From: Bacteroidota bacterium
GTDB taxonomy: Bacteria > Bacteroidota > Bacteroidia > Chitinophagales > Saprospiraceae
Direction of reading: 5' to 3'
Length of the DNA: 64,000 bases
NCBI GenBank assembly: GCA_018222965.1
Contig: JAAEZH010000004.1
Location: forward strand, 94,522 to 158,521
Positions within the stretch are counted from its first letter, which is position 1. The number at the start of each line of letters is the position of its first letter. The notes below the pieces were generated by a model. The model was not told where the DNA came from, did no database searches, and saw only the letters and a list, made by a program, of their open reading frames with translations. Of this stretch, positions 43,504-52,446 are shown in pieces. The translations under genes were made by a program, and so were the position numbers.

Positions 43504-43747
43504 AAATTGAAATGTAGGCCGCAAAGGTACATGAGCCTAAGGCGATGTCCATGCTTTTTAGGGATAAAATTTTGTAATTTAATTGATTAAAAATCAGACT
43601 TTTAGCCAGTTTGAGCTTAAATTAGGATTCAGGCAGGCAGAATGTCGGCCATATTCTTTTTCCGGAAAGCCAAAATCTGATTCCGTAAAAGCTGGGATAA
43701 TACCCGGGAAGGGTTATTTTTACGGGTATTTAAAAACCAACGACCAT

Positions 43748-44863
43748 ATGAAGTTTAGCGTTTCTTCTTCCGATCTACTCAAACACCTTCAACTGGCAGG
43801 TGGGGCTATCAATTCTAACCCGGTAGTGCCTATCCTGGAAGATTTTCTGTTTGCTATCAAAGGCAAGACTCTTACGATCTCAGCGACTGATCTGGAAACT
43901 TCGATCACTACAGAAATGGAAGTAAATGCAGATGGTGACGGAGTCGTAGCGGTTCCGGCCCGGATCCTGTTGGATACCTTAAAGGCACTGCCTGCACAAC
44001 CCATCACGTTTAATGTGGATGAAGAAACCTACGGCATTGAGATTACTTCATCATATGGTAAATACAAACTGGCCGGTGAGCCCGGATCCGACTTCCCTAA
44101 TATTCCGAATCCGGAATCAGTGGATGAGGTAAAGGTGCCCGGGCAGGTCCTTGTAAACGGAATTACCAAAACGCTTTTTGCGACCAGTAATGACGAACTG
44201 CGCCAGGCAATGACCGGTGTTTTCTTTCAGGTCGATTTCAATAAGATCACTTTTGTAGCAACCGATGCTCACAAGTTGGTGCGCTATGCTTTTATGAATG
44301 AAGGAGGCGATGTAAGCACTACTTTCATCGTTCCCAAAAAAGCACTCAACCTGCTCAAGGGGGCGCTGCCTTCCAATCAGACCGTTCAGGTGGCTTTCAA
44401 TCAGGCAAACGCTTTCTTTTCGTTTGAAAAAACAAGACTTGTTTGTCGCCTGATCGATGCGCGTTATCCGGATTACAACGCAGTTATCCCGGTTGACAAT
44501 CCAAATTTACTGACGGTTTCCCGTAGCGATTTCCAGAACTCCCTGAAGCGTATCGCTATCTACGCCAATAAAACGACCAATCAGGTGATCCTCAGTATTA
44601 CCGAGGACAGCCTGACGATTATGGCGCAGGATATGGATTTCTCAAATGAGGCGACTGAGCAGCTATCCTGTACTTATGATGGTTCTCCGATCAAGATTGG
44701 GTTCAATGCCAAGTTTTTGATCGAAATGCTCACGGTCCTTGAATCGGATGAAGTGAAAATGCAGCTTTCCGGTCCGACCAAAGCTGGTATTCTCCTTCCG
44801 GTTGATGAGGATGAAGGCGAGGAAATCCTCATGCTGGTGATGCCGGTGATGTTGAGTGCTTAA
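43748..44863 (+). CDS. dnaN: DNA polymerase III subunit beta (sliding clamp)
   Basis: 371 residues from ATG 43748. Three clamp domains: MKFSVSSSDLLKHLQLAGGA with PVVPILEDFLF and the NADGDGVVAVPARILLDTL region; the middle domain with ATDAHKLVRYAF; and the last with LTIMAQDMDFSNEATEQL and a C-terminal LVMPVML. The clamp tethers polymerase to DNA and is the docking site for repair proteins. A frame extension back to 43583 lacks homology and was rejected. No dnaA or recF lies beside it. Its TAA overlaps the stop codon of the convergent membrane-protein gene. Confidence 0.96.
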   Translation: MKFSVSSSDLLKHLQLAGGAINSNPVVPILEDFLFAIKGKTLTISATDLETSITTEMEVNADGDGVVAVPARILLDTLKALPAQPITFNVDEETYGIEITSSYGKYKLAGEPGSDFPNIPNPESVDEVKVPGQVLVNGITKTLFATSNDELRQAMTGVFFQVDFNKITFVATDAHKLVRYAFMNEGGDVSTTFIVPKKALNLLKGALPSNQTVQVAFNQANAFFSFEKTRLVCRLIDARYPDYNAVIPVDNPNLLTVSRSDFQNSLKRIAIYANKTTNQVILSITEDSLTIMAQDMDFSNEATEQLSCTYDGSPIKIGFNAKFLIEMLTVLESDEVKMQLSGPTKAGILLPVDEDEGEEILMLVMPVMLSA

Positions 44864-46344
44864 TTTTCGAGTGCTTGCACATTCAGAATGTAGAGGTAGA
44901 AATTCTCATTCTTAATACTGTAGTCTTCAAAAGCTTTCCAAAACTGTAGATTGGGGTAGCGATTGGTGTCAATAGGTTCTCCGTTGATAACTACCAGTCC
45001 GCCAGCTTGCTTGAACTGTGCAAAGAGATCCAACTCAGATGGAGGTGGTACGTATATCTTTTCGGCCCACCGGAAATAAGAAAACGCTTCTCCCTCAGGC
45101 AAGGCGTAAACCGGCCGCTCCAGATAACCAACAATTGGGGTGCACAGGAATTTATTCATACCCAGCAAAGGCACATTTTCCGGTACGTTTTCGAGAATAT
45201 ATTCGGCGGCAGCCTCTGCATTTGTAAAGGGATGCCTAATCTCCTTGCCTACTCCCAGTATGTTGTAATACAGGTGGAATGAAAGTACACTCAGTATGAT
45301 CAGACTTTCCACGAAAGTGGTTGAAGCCTTTTGATCCATTTCCCGTGCTCTGGCCAGTAGAGGCAAGAGAGCAATCCAAAAAATCAGGGCACAGCCCCAG
45401 TGGCGCACTCCGCCTGGATACACCAGCAGACTAAAGAGGAAGAAGGCCAATTGAAAAAGTAAAAAGGCCGCCAGCAGGGATTTGTATTTTCGGAAAAGGA
45501 AGATGAGCGCCAGCAAAACAAAGATGCTCAGGAATATTCCGGCCGGGCTTGCGCCGAATACATTTGTATCGGGTACCGCACCCAGCCAGTAGGTATTTAC
45601 ATGGGTGCCCTGGAAAACCTCTGCCAGATGGCTGGCTGAAAATGGCTGATCCGGATAGGCATTCGCCGCAATGTCAGCATTTTCGCGAGGGAAAACGGTG
45701 GCGAGAAAAAGAATGCCTCCCAATAGAGCGGCTCCGACACCATAATGGAAAACGGGATCCCCTTTTGCTTTTGACCAGCCTTCCCGAAGAAGGTAGTATA
45801 ATCCGAATGCACCGGTCATGAAGAGTCCGTAGACCTCGGTCTGGCAGAGCAGCAACAAGTAGATTCCCAGCCTGACAGGATGTGGTCGGGCTTTTCGCAA
45901 CTCCAGGGCAGCGAGAAAGGAAAAAAGCATGACGAGCACATAACCTCTGTTTACCAGGCCGTATTCAAAGAAAGTAATATACCCCAGCGGGAGCAGAATC
46001 GTGATCCACCAGCTTAGTTTGAATTGGTGGATCAGCAGGTAAAAGACAGCCAGGACAGGGAGTGCATGCGCGAGTTGGAAGATAAATGCTTCGGTGCCCG
46101 GGATCCAGGTCCAGAACTTGAGATAGAAGTACCAGAGTGCCGGATGCCCTTCGTAATACAGCTGACCCAGCAATTCGCCGAAAGGCAAATCCCGGGTAAT
46201 GAGCCAGGCTTGCCACTCATCTTTCCACAACTCGTGATAGCGGAACTTCAGGATGAGGTAAGCCAGGGATAAAATAGCGAAAAAGAGCCAGCGCAATGGC
46301 TGCTCTTTTTCACCTGTTGATATTTTCTGAAAGCTAAAGTTCAC
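44860..46344 (-). CDS. GT39/ArnT-like membrane glycosyltransferase
   Basis: 494 residues with about ten hydrophobic helices from residue 20 to 350 and a soluble C-terminal domain (about 375-494). The first extracytoplasmic loop contains YHELWKDEWQAWLITRDLPF, with the acidic pair used by GT-C enzymes, and GHPALWYFYLKFW, as in GT39-type proteins. The substrate is unknown; such enzymes glycosylate lipids or proteins outside the inner membrane. It shares stop-codon bases with dnaN (convergent). Its 391-bp upstream region separates it from the acyl-CoA ligase genes. Confidence 0.7.
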   Translation of the reverse strand: MNFSFQKISTGEKEQPLRWLFFAILSLAYLILKFRYHELWKDEWQAWLITRDLPFGELLGQLYYEGHPALWYFYLKFWTWIPGTEAFIFQLAHALPVLAVFYLLIHQFKLSWWITILLPLGYITFFEYGLVNRGYVLVMLFSFLAALELRKARPHPVRLGIYLLLLCQTEVYGLFMTGAFGLYYLLREGWSKAKGDPVFHYGVGAALLGGILFLATVFPRENADIAANAYPDQPFSASHLAEVFQGTHVNTYWLGAVPDTNVFGASPAGIFLSIFVLLALIFLFRKYKSLLAAFLLFQLAFFLFSLLVYPGGVRHWGCALIFWIALLPLLARAREMDQKASTTFVESLIILSVLSFHLYYNILGVGKEIRHPFTNAEAAAEYILENVPENVPLLGMNKFLCTPIVGYLERPVYALPEGEAFSYFRWAEKIYVPPPSELDLFAQFKQAGGLVVINGEPIDTNRYPNLQFWKAFEDYSIKNENFYLYILNVQALEN

Positions 46345-46547
46345 GGATTAGCTCTTAGTTGTGCTGACATATTGACTTCTATTCTGGACATGTCAGGTAA
46401 GTGTAATTATATAAAAATGTTGGGGAGTTTTCCTCCACCTGACAAATCCGGCTTTCAGCCGATTTGATCAATGTGGTCGTCAGGGGAGTGCTTTACCTGC
46501 TGCAAAGCAGGGGAGTTGCGCGTCTGCTCCTGTGTCGCATCCTTGCG

Positions 46548-46571
46548 CCTGCCTGCCGCCGGACAGGCAGG
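46548..46571. repeat. Short hairpin repeat CCTGCCTG / CAGGCAGG
   Basis: Eight-base perfect arms around CCGCCGGA. G+C-rich within an AT-richer spacer. No T tract. Of the REP-like type common in Bacteroidota intergenic regions. Confidence 0.5.
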
Positions 46572-46645
46572 GGGAGAGGCTTTTACATTATACCTCAAAT
46601 TCACTCCCCGTAATATCCGACGTAGCCAAAGGCGAAGGCGGATAA

Positions 46646-46663
46646 TCCCGATAACTATCGGGA
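46646..46663. repeat. 18-bp palindrome TCCCGATAACTATCGGGA
   Basis: Eight-base perfect arms TCCCGATA / TATCGGGA around AC. Best copy of the family also found at 22633-22650 and 34843-34860. Confidence 0.65.
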
Positions 46664-46735
46664 CCCCAATTAGTTTCTACTAATACTCTTATGATGTCCG
46701 GTCAATACGCTTAATTTCTAAAAGCCGAAAGGTAA

Positions 46736-48556
46736 TTAATCCGTATAAATTGAATCAATTTCGGCAGCATGTTTCCGGCTTATTACCCGACGTTTGAGCT
46801 TCATTGTCGGAGTAAGCTCGGCATCGGTACCGTCTGTTTTTGATGGTTCCCAGTCGGTATCCAGAAGAACGAATTTTTTTATCTGTTCGATCTTACTGAA
46901 ATTCGGATTAAACTCGTCGATGATCCGTTGGAATTTGTCAATTACCTGTGGATTCCGGATGGCTTCCCCGCGGGAGGTCCAGTTTATGTCGTGGTGCTCG
47001 CACCAGTCCTTTAAAGCTTCTTCGGCCGGGATGATGATGGCAGAAACAAACTTTTTAGATTCCCCCACGACCATGATTTGCTCAACGAGGAAGTCTTCTT
47101 TTACTTTGTTTTCTATAACGGCCGGAGCGACATATTTACCGCCGGATGTCTTGAGCAATTCTTTTTTGCGATCGGTGATCTTAAGGTATTTTTTACCCCC
47201 AGGGCCGTCTACCAGTTTTCCTACATCTCCGGTGCGGAGCCAGCGTTTGCCGTCTTTTTCAAAAAGGACTTCAGCCGTTTCTTCCGGCTTGTTGTAGTAT
47301 CCCATCATGATGTTGGGGCCCGCAGCCAGAATTTCGCCTTCTCCGGGGCGGTATTCTCCATCGGAGTCAATTTCAATTTCTACACTGCGCAGTGCCGGGC
47401 CAACAGCGCCAAGCAGAGCGCCGTTTGGAGTGTACAGTCCGATGCAGAGTCCGGGCGAAGTTTCCGTGAGGCCATAGCCTTCCCGAATCGGAATGCCGGC
47501 GGCTGAGAAGACTTTCGCCATTTTCAGCGGACAAGGAGCCGCGCCGGTTAGAATGCCTTTGATGTTTCCGCCCAGGGCGTCGCGCCATTTACTGAAAATC
47601 AGTTTGTCGGCAATATTTCGTTTGATTTTGGCCAGCCCGGAATATTTTTTGTCAAATTCGTAGTCATCCGTGAGGCCTAGTGCCCAGAAGAAAAGTCCTT
47701 TTTTTACACCAGACAGGTTGAGGCCTTTGTTGTAAATCTTCTCGTAAACTTTTTCGAGAAGGCGGGGAACGGTGGTGAAGAAATGGGGTTTTACCGCCAT
47801 TAGGTCGCCATCGGGTCCGCCCAGATTATCTGTGCCGGTAAAGGAAACGGAGAAGCTGTTGTACATATATGCATAGGAAGCCGCTCGTTCAAAAATATGG
47901 CAAAGCGGGAGGAAGCTGAGTACCCGGTCGCCTGGATCCAGCGGCATGACCTCCTGCACATCCATGATGTTGCTAACCACATTGTGGTGGGAGAGCATAA
48001 CTCCTTTGGGGTTGCCTGTAGTTCCGGAAGTATAAATAATCGTTGCCAGATCTTCTGTTTTAACAGCGGCCTTACGCTTTTCTACCTCCTCGGCTCCTTC
48101 GTCGGAAAATATGGTTTTCCAAAATGGGGCATCATTGCCTTCGTCAAAAGCAAAGACCTGGGTCAGGCTTTTGACATTGGGTTGGGCGCTTTTTACCTTC
48201 TCTACCAGATCACCACTTCCGCAAAAGCACATTTTTACTTCTGCATCGTTGAAGATGTATTCGTATTCACCGGCACTGATGGTTGGATAAACAGGTACGT
48301 TGATGGCACCCACCTGTTGCATGCCAAGATCCATGATGACCCATTCGGGGCGGTTTTTGTAAGTTACCAGCCCAATTTTATCTCCGGCTTGTACACCCAG
48401 TTTGAGTAATCCGCGGCTTACTTTGTTTACCTGCTCGATTACTTCATTGGTACTCAGGTACACCCACTGGCCGTCTCTGTAGTCACCAAAAGCCTGGTCG
48501 AGGGCAAGCGAATTCTTTTGATGATAAATAAAATCGAATAAACGACTAATTTCCAT
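46736..48556 (-). CDS. Long-chain fatty acid-CoA ligase (AMP-forming), paralogue 1
   Basis: 606 residues. Adenylate-forming enzyme with the P-loop-like IIYTSGTTGNPKGVMLSHHN, the FACS motif region EGYGLTETSPGLCIG, the hinge WLRTGDVGKLVDGPGG and the C-terminal KELLKTSGGKYVAP. This last motif marks the long-chain FadD15/AMP-binding group. It activates fatty acids to acyl-CoA via acyl-AMP. It follows a second, clearly related ligase gene by 31 bp on the same strand, so the two form one operon. Confidence 0.92.
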   Translation of the reverse strand: MEISRLFDFIYHQKNSLALDQAFGDYRDGQWVYLSTNEVIEQVNKVSRGLLKLGVQAGDKIGLVTYKNRPEWVIMDLGMQQVGAINVPVYPTISAGEYEYIFNDAEVKMCFCGSGDLVEKVKSAQPNVKSLTQVFAFDEGNDAPFWKTIFSDEGAEEVEKRKAAVKTEDLATIIYTSGTTGNPKGVMLSHHNVVSNIMDVQEVMPLDPGDRVLSFLPLCHIFERAASYAYMYNSFSVSFTGTDNLGGPDGDLMAVKPHFFTTVPRLLEKVYEKIYNKGLNLSGVKKGLFFWALGLTDDYEFDKKYSGLAKIKRNIADKLIFSKWRDALGGNIKGILTGAAPCPLKMAKVFSAAGIPIREGYGLTETSPGLCIGLYTPNGALLGAVGPALRSVEIEIDSDGEYRPGEGEILAAGPNIMMGYYNKPEETAEVLFEKDGKRWLRTGDVGKLVDGPGGKKYLKITDRKKELLKTSGGKYVAPAVIENKVKEDFLVEQIMVVGESKKFVSAIIIPAEEALKDWCEHHDINWTSRGEAIRNPQVIDKFQRIIDEFNPNFSKIEQIKKFVLLDTDWEPSKTDGTDAELTPTMKLKRRVISRKHAAEIDSIYTD

Positions 48557-48587
48557 TTGCTAATATTTTTGTGGCCGCGGGCGGCGT

Positions 48588-50366
48588 TTAACTATACATG
48601 TTTTCGATCTCTTTGGCGTATTGAGATTCAATAATACTCCGGATAGGTTTTAGCGTAGGTGTGACCTTGCCACTGGCAATGGTCCAGGGTTCGTGAAGCA
48701 GTTGAAATTTACGAATTTGCTCGTGCACTTCCAGGTTTTGATTGACCCGATCCACCACTTCCTGCATCCGTTTTTCCACCTTGGGGTTAATGATCATGAA
48801 TTCAGGGGCTGTCCAGTGTACATTATGTTCTTCGCACCAGTTTTTTAATACTGGTATACTAGGTATAATGATTGCGGTGACAAAAGGTTTGCCATAGCCC
48901 AGGATCATGCACTCCTCAATATACGGAGAGCTTTTGAGTTTTGTTTCAATGATTGCCGGCGCAACAAATTTTCCGGAAGAGGTTTTAAAGAGATCTTTTT
49001 GCCGACCCGTGATTTTCAGGAATCTGCCATCTACGATATGCCCGGTATCTCCGGTATGAAACCAGCCGAAACTGTCGAGGACTTCTTTGGTGCTGCCTTC
49101 ATCTTTAAAATAGCCTTTCATGACATTGGGACCTCTGACGAGAATTTCTCCGTCTTGTCCTTCCGGCGCTTTCGCGAATTTCACCTCAACACCGGGGATG
49201 GGCAATCCTACGGTTCCGAATTTGGACATTCCGGGCTCAAAGCGGTTAAAGGAAACAACGGGCGATGTCTCTGTGAGTCCGTATCCTTCCCGTACTTCGA
49301 GGCCGGCGGCTGAAAACAAGCGAGCCAGTTTTTCCTGTAGGGGAGCGGCGCCGACCACGATGCCCTGAACGCGATTGCCCAGTGTTTTTCGCCAGCGGCG
49401 GAAAATAAAGAGGCTGGCCAACTTGAGGCTAAACCAATAGGAGAGGTTTCGCAGTTTTTGTTCTTCGTAATGCTCTCCAATTTTTAGGGCCCAGCGCAGG
49501 AGTCCTTTGCCTTTTCGGCCTTTAGACAAGCCGTAGGAAAGGATTTCTTCATACATTTTTTCGAGGATGCGTGGAACCGCTGTGAAATAATGCGGCCGGA
49601 TCTCGCGAATCTCTTCGCGGAAGCGGTTTATATCACTTGAAAAATAAAGGGAAGCTCCAACTACGAGATAGGTCAGGCTGACCATTCTTTCAAAGATGTG
49701 ACTAAGGGGCAGCATGCTAAAGGTCGTGCTGTCGCAGTTGACAGGAATCAGCGGAATGATAGATTTGATATTGCTAACCAGGTTTTTATGCGTAAGCATC
49801 ACCCCTTTAGGTTTTCCGGTTGTGCCGGAAGTGTAAATTATGGTCGAAAGGTCATCTTCATGTATGGCTGCTTTGAAGGTCTGAAAGGTGGCCAGGTGTT
49901 GTTCGTTTGGAATGGTTTTCCAATCCTGGCAGCTGGGCAGCGCATTAACTTTCCGGAAGGTATAAATCGTTTTCAGGTCTGGTAGCTGAGGTTTTAGGGA
50001 TTGGACCTGCTCATAGCCTTCCTGTGTACTGGTCAGGCAGATTTTTGATTCTGAATGTTTGAGGATATACTGAATGGTTTCCGAAACAGCGGTGCCGTGT
50101 ATGGGAACTGAGATGGCTCCAATTTGCTGAATGGCCAAATCGAGTATGACCCAGGTAGCGCTTCCGCTGAAGGCAAGCAGGGCAATCCGGTCTCCTTTTT
50201 TTACCCCGAGGTCTAACAATCCGGCTGCATAGGCATTGATGTTGTCGATACAGTCCCGGGTGGAGTACTTTTTCCAGTGGTGATCCACCAACTCTGCTAA
50301 AGCTACCTTTTGAGGGTACTTAGCCAATTGATAGGAAGGAATATCAAATAATCGCCTGAAGTCCAT
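48588..50366 (-). CDS. Long-chain fatty acid-CoA ligase (AMP-forming), paralogue 2
   Basis: 592 residues, with the same architecture as the downstream ligase: IIYTSGTTGKPKGVMLTHKN, REGYGLTETSPVVSFN, WFHTGDTGHIVDGRFL and KDLFKTSSGKFVAP. Many identical blocks (for example FSMLPLSHIFER against LSFLPLCHIFER) show they are tandem duplicates that have diverged, probably with different chain-length preference. It is first in the operon, followed by paralogue 1 after 31 bp. Confidence 0.92.
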   Translation of the reverse strand: MDFRRLFDIPSYQLAKYPQKVALAELVDHHWKKYSTRDCIDNINAYAAGLLDLGVKKGDRIALLAFSGSATWVILDLAIQQIGAISVPIHGTAVSETIQYILKHSESKICLTSTQEGYEQVQSLKPQLPDLKTIYTFRKVNALPSCQDWKTIPNEQHLATFQTFKAAIHEDDLSTIIYTSGTTGKPKGVMLTHKNLVSNIKSIIPLIPVNCDSTTFSMLPLSHIFERMVSLTYLVVGASLYFSSDINRFREEIREIRPHYFTAVPRILEKMYEEILSYGLSKGRKGKGLLRWALKIGEHYEEQKLRNLSYWFSLKLASLFIFRRWRKTLGNRVQGIVVGAAPLQEKLARLFSAAGLEVREGYGLTETSPVVSFNRFEPGMSKFGTVGLPIPGVEVKFAKAPEGQDGEILVRGPNVMKGYFKDEGSTKEVLDSFGWFHTGDTGHIVDGRFLKITGRQKDLFKTSSGKFVAPAIIETKLKSSPYIEECMILGYGKPFVTAIIIPSIPVLKNWCEEHNVHWTAPEFMIINPKVEKRMQEVVDRVNQNLEVHEQIRKFQLLHEPWTIASGKVTPTLKPIRSIIESQYAKEIENMYS

Positions 50367-50451
50367 GTGTGTAGGGCTGGGCTAATTAGGGTGTAAAACA
50401 GGTGTCAGACAAACACTCGGAAGGGAGTGCCAGACAAGCTTCTAAGCTAAT

Positions 50452-50490
50452 AAAAAAATCCCGAACCCCCTTAATAGGGATCCGGGATTT
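50452..50490 (-). terminator. Terminator of the YceI lipoprotein gene
   Basis: AATCCCG (50457-50463) pairs with CGGGATT (50483-50489), with inner CCC/GGG pairs. On the minus strand it is followed by TTTTTTT (A tract at 50452-50458). It separates the YceI gene from the ligase operon. Confidence 0.6.
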
Positions 50491-50550
50491 TATTGGTTTA
50501 CACCGAATGAAAGCAGCTGTTTTGGAGGCTGCTGTCAGGTTGTTTTCTGC

Positions 50551-51210
50551 TTACTGCATTTCAACCGGAGCGGCATAGATTTCAAGGCGCAGGCCGATCA
50601 TGTCATTGATCAGATCGTCTGGCATGCCCGGGTAGGTAATTCCCCACTCCTGGCGATTGATCGTAAATTGTGGCGAAACAGCCTGAACCATAGTTTCAGA
50701 GATCACGACATTAGCCGGGAAGTTGATACTCTTTGTAACGTCCTTAATTTTAAGGTTACCGTTGATGCGGTGTGTTGCTTCCGGCTCGCCTTCAACTGGT
50801 GTACAGGAAACTACTTCAAAAGTAGCTGTTGGGTACTGCTCAACCAGGAAGAAATCTTCTGATTTGAGGTGGCCAGTAAGGTTTGCTGTTTTTTCTTCGT
50901 TCATGTTAGGGTCATTCACGGTGATAGACGTCATGTCCATAGCGAATTTACCGGCAGTGATGTTGCCGTTTTCTACTGTGAATTTTCCGCTATTCAGTTT
51001 AACGGTCCCTGGGTGCTGCGCACTTACTTTGGAGGCCAGCCAGTGAACTTTACTATCTGCTGTGTTGACCATGTAAGTTGTTCCGCTGCTTGCCTGAGCT
51101 GCTTCTTGTTCTTCACCTGCTTCAACTTTCTCTCCTTCCGGAGTACTGCTGCAGGCTACGAGGAAAAGAACGGCAAAAAGTGGTAAAAGCGCTTTGATTG
51201 ACAATTTCAT
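50551..51210 (-). CDS. YceI-domain lipoprotein
   Basis: 219 residues from ATG 51208-51210. Lipobox LFLVACSS (Cys20), a low-complexity Glu/Ala/Gln linker, then a YceI lipocalin-like domain (about 45-219) with YMVNTADSKVHWLASKVSA, SGKFTVENGNITAGKFAMDM, HLKSEDFFLVEQYPTATFEV and FTINRQEWGITYPG. YceI proteins bind isoprenoid or long hydrophobic molecules in the periplasm. Two earlier codons up to 51234 would put polar residues before the signal peptide and were rejected. Followed by a terminator. Confidence 0.88.
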   Translation of the reverse strand: MKLSIKALLPLFAVLFLVACSSTPEGEKVEAGEEQEAAQASSGTTYMVNTADSKVHWLASKVSAQHPGTVKLNSGKFTVENGNITAGKFAMDMTSITVNDPNMNEEKTANLTGHLKSEDFFLVEQYPTATFEVVSCTPVEGEPEATHRINGNLKIKDVTKSINFPANVVISETMVQAVSPQFTINRQEWGITYPGMPDDLINDMIGLRLEIYAAPVEMQ

Positions 51211-51281
51211 TAAAGATGATTTTAAGTGATGCAATTAACTTTGAATGTTTCAGAAAAGGCATTTGTTCGATTCGGGCACAT

Positions 51282-52166
51282 TTATTTTACAGTATCCAGG
51301 AATTCAATAGTTTCCTGCAAACTGTGTAGCACACGGATATTGTCTTTTGATTCTACCTCTTGTGCTACAACCTGATACCCGGAAATCAGAATTTCCGTAT
51401 TCTGGAATTGTTTGGAAAGGTGGTCGATATAATGATGAACGGGTTCTTTGGAAAAGGTTTCGGAGATCATGGTAAATATGAAATCCGGATTATGAATTTT
51501 TTGTACATCTGCCAGGTCTGTTATGGCCATTTCCTGACCAATGTAAAGTACCTGATGGCCTCGCAATTTCAGCATGAAGTGCATAAACAACAGACTGAGT
51601 TCCTGACGCTCACCTTCGGGCAAATATAGAATGAATTTACGTACATCCGGTCCTGTGTGAAGCTCCAATTTATCTATTGCTACAATTAGTTTTTGCCGGA
51701 TGAGATATCCAATGAAGCTTTCCTGCACCGGATTGATGGATCCTGTGAGCCAGAGTACGCTTAATTTATCCAGAAAGGGCTGAATAACTTCCAGCATGGT
51801 TCTCTCAAAACCAATTTGCTGAATGTTTGTGGAGATGATGCGCTCAAATTTGAGCTCATCCATTTCAATCATGGAAAGCGTGAGGGCATCGAGTTGGGTT
51901 CCGTATTCAAAGTTTATCTCGGAAACTTCGGCAACTTTAGCTTCAATCTCCCCGCGATCCATTTTCGCAATTTTGGAAATTCGCAAGCCATTGCGCTTCA
52001 ACAGGGCAATGTTTAGCAGCAGCTTGAGGTCCTCATCTTTATAGTATCGGATATTAGTCTCCGTGCGTTCCGGGTTGATTATCCCGTAACGTTGCTCCCA
52101 GACTCTAATGGTATGAGCCTTGATGCCAGAGAGCTTTTCAAGATCTGATATGGAGTATATAGCCAA
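51282..52166 (-). CDS. MerR-family regulator with C-terminal B12-binding-like domain
   Basis: 294 residues, starting at TTG (52164-52166). The N-terminal winged helix (1-70) has YSISDLEKLSGIKAHTIRVWEQRYG and TNIRYYKDEDLKLLLNIALL. Residues 90-180 form a helical bundle and residues 180-294 a Rossmann-like B12-binding domain (KFILYLPEGERQELSLLFMHFMLKLRGHQVLYIG). CarH/LitR relatives use a DxHxxG-type histidine to hold adenosylcobalamin as a light sensor; here the aligned stretch is GERQELS without that histidine. It may act without B12. No carotenoid genes are nearby. Divergent from the large T9SS gene, with 280 bp between. Confidence 0.85.
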   Translation of the reverse strand: MAIYSISDLEKLSGIKAHTIRVWEQRYGIINPERTETNIRYYKDEDLKLLLNIALLKRNGLRISKIAKMDRGEIEAKVAEVSEINFEYGTQLDALTLSMIEMDELKFERIISTNIQQIGFERTMLEVIQPFLDKLSVLWLTGSINPVQESFIGYLIRQKLIVAIDKLELHTGPDVRKFILYLPEGERQELSLLFMHFMLKLRGHQVLYIGQEMAITDLADVQKIHNPDFIFTMISETFSKEPVHHYIDHLSKQFQNTEILISGYQVVAQEVESKDNIRVLHSLQETIEFLDTVK

Positions 52167-52446
52167 ACTGTGCGGTCAGATTTTCCTTAAAATACGAGTA
52201 TTAGCAAGATTATCAGTGCGATAATTGCTGACGAAATAACAGCAAAATGTAGAAAAGGTTCAGGAGAATTGTAAGCAAAAAGACCAAAATCTTCCGGCCC
52301 TCTTTTCGGAATTGTCTAATTCCTGCCATTTCCGGGATTTTTGTCTATTTTTAGTCCTGCTTGTTTGGGCTAAAAACACGTGCACCGGCCGGGGAAAATC
52401 CGGAGCAATTTTGTTTTAGTCCAGGCTATTTTACCGATCAGAATGT

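Larger units (their letters stand above)
46345..46735. other. 391-bp intergenic region with palindromic repeats
   Basis: It contains a CCTGCCTG / CAGGCAGG hairpin (46548-46571), the sequence CGTAGCCAAAGGCGAAGGCGG (46621-46641), of a kind seen dispersed in Bacteroidota, and a perfect copy of the 18-bp palindrome (46646-46663). No gene, tRNA or clear promoter box. Confidence 0.55.

Noticed and set aside
43583..43747. N-terminal extension of dnaN by 55 residues
   Set aside because: The sliding clamp fold starts at the ATG at 43748 (MKFSVSSSDLL); the extension has no clamp-like sequence.
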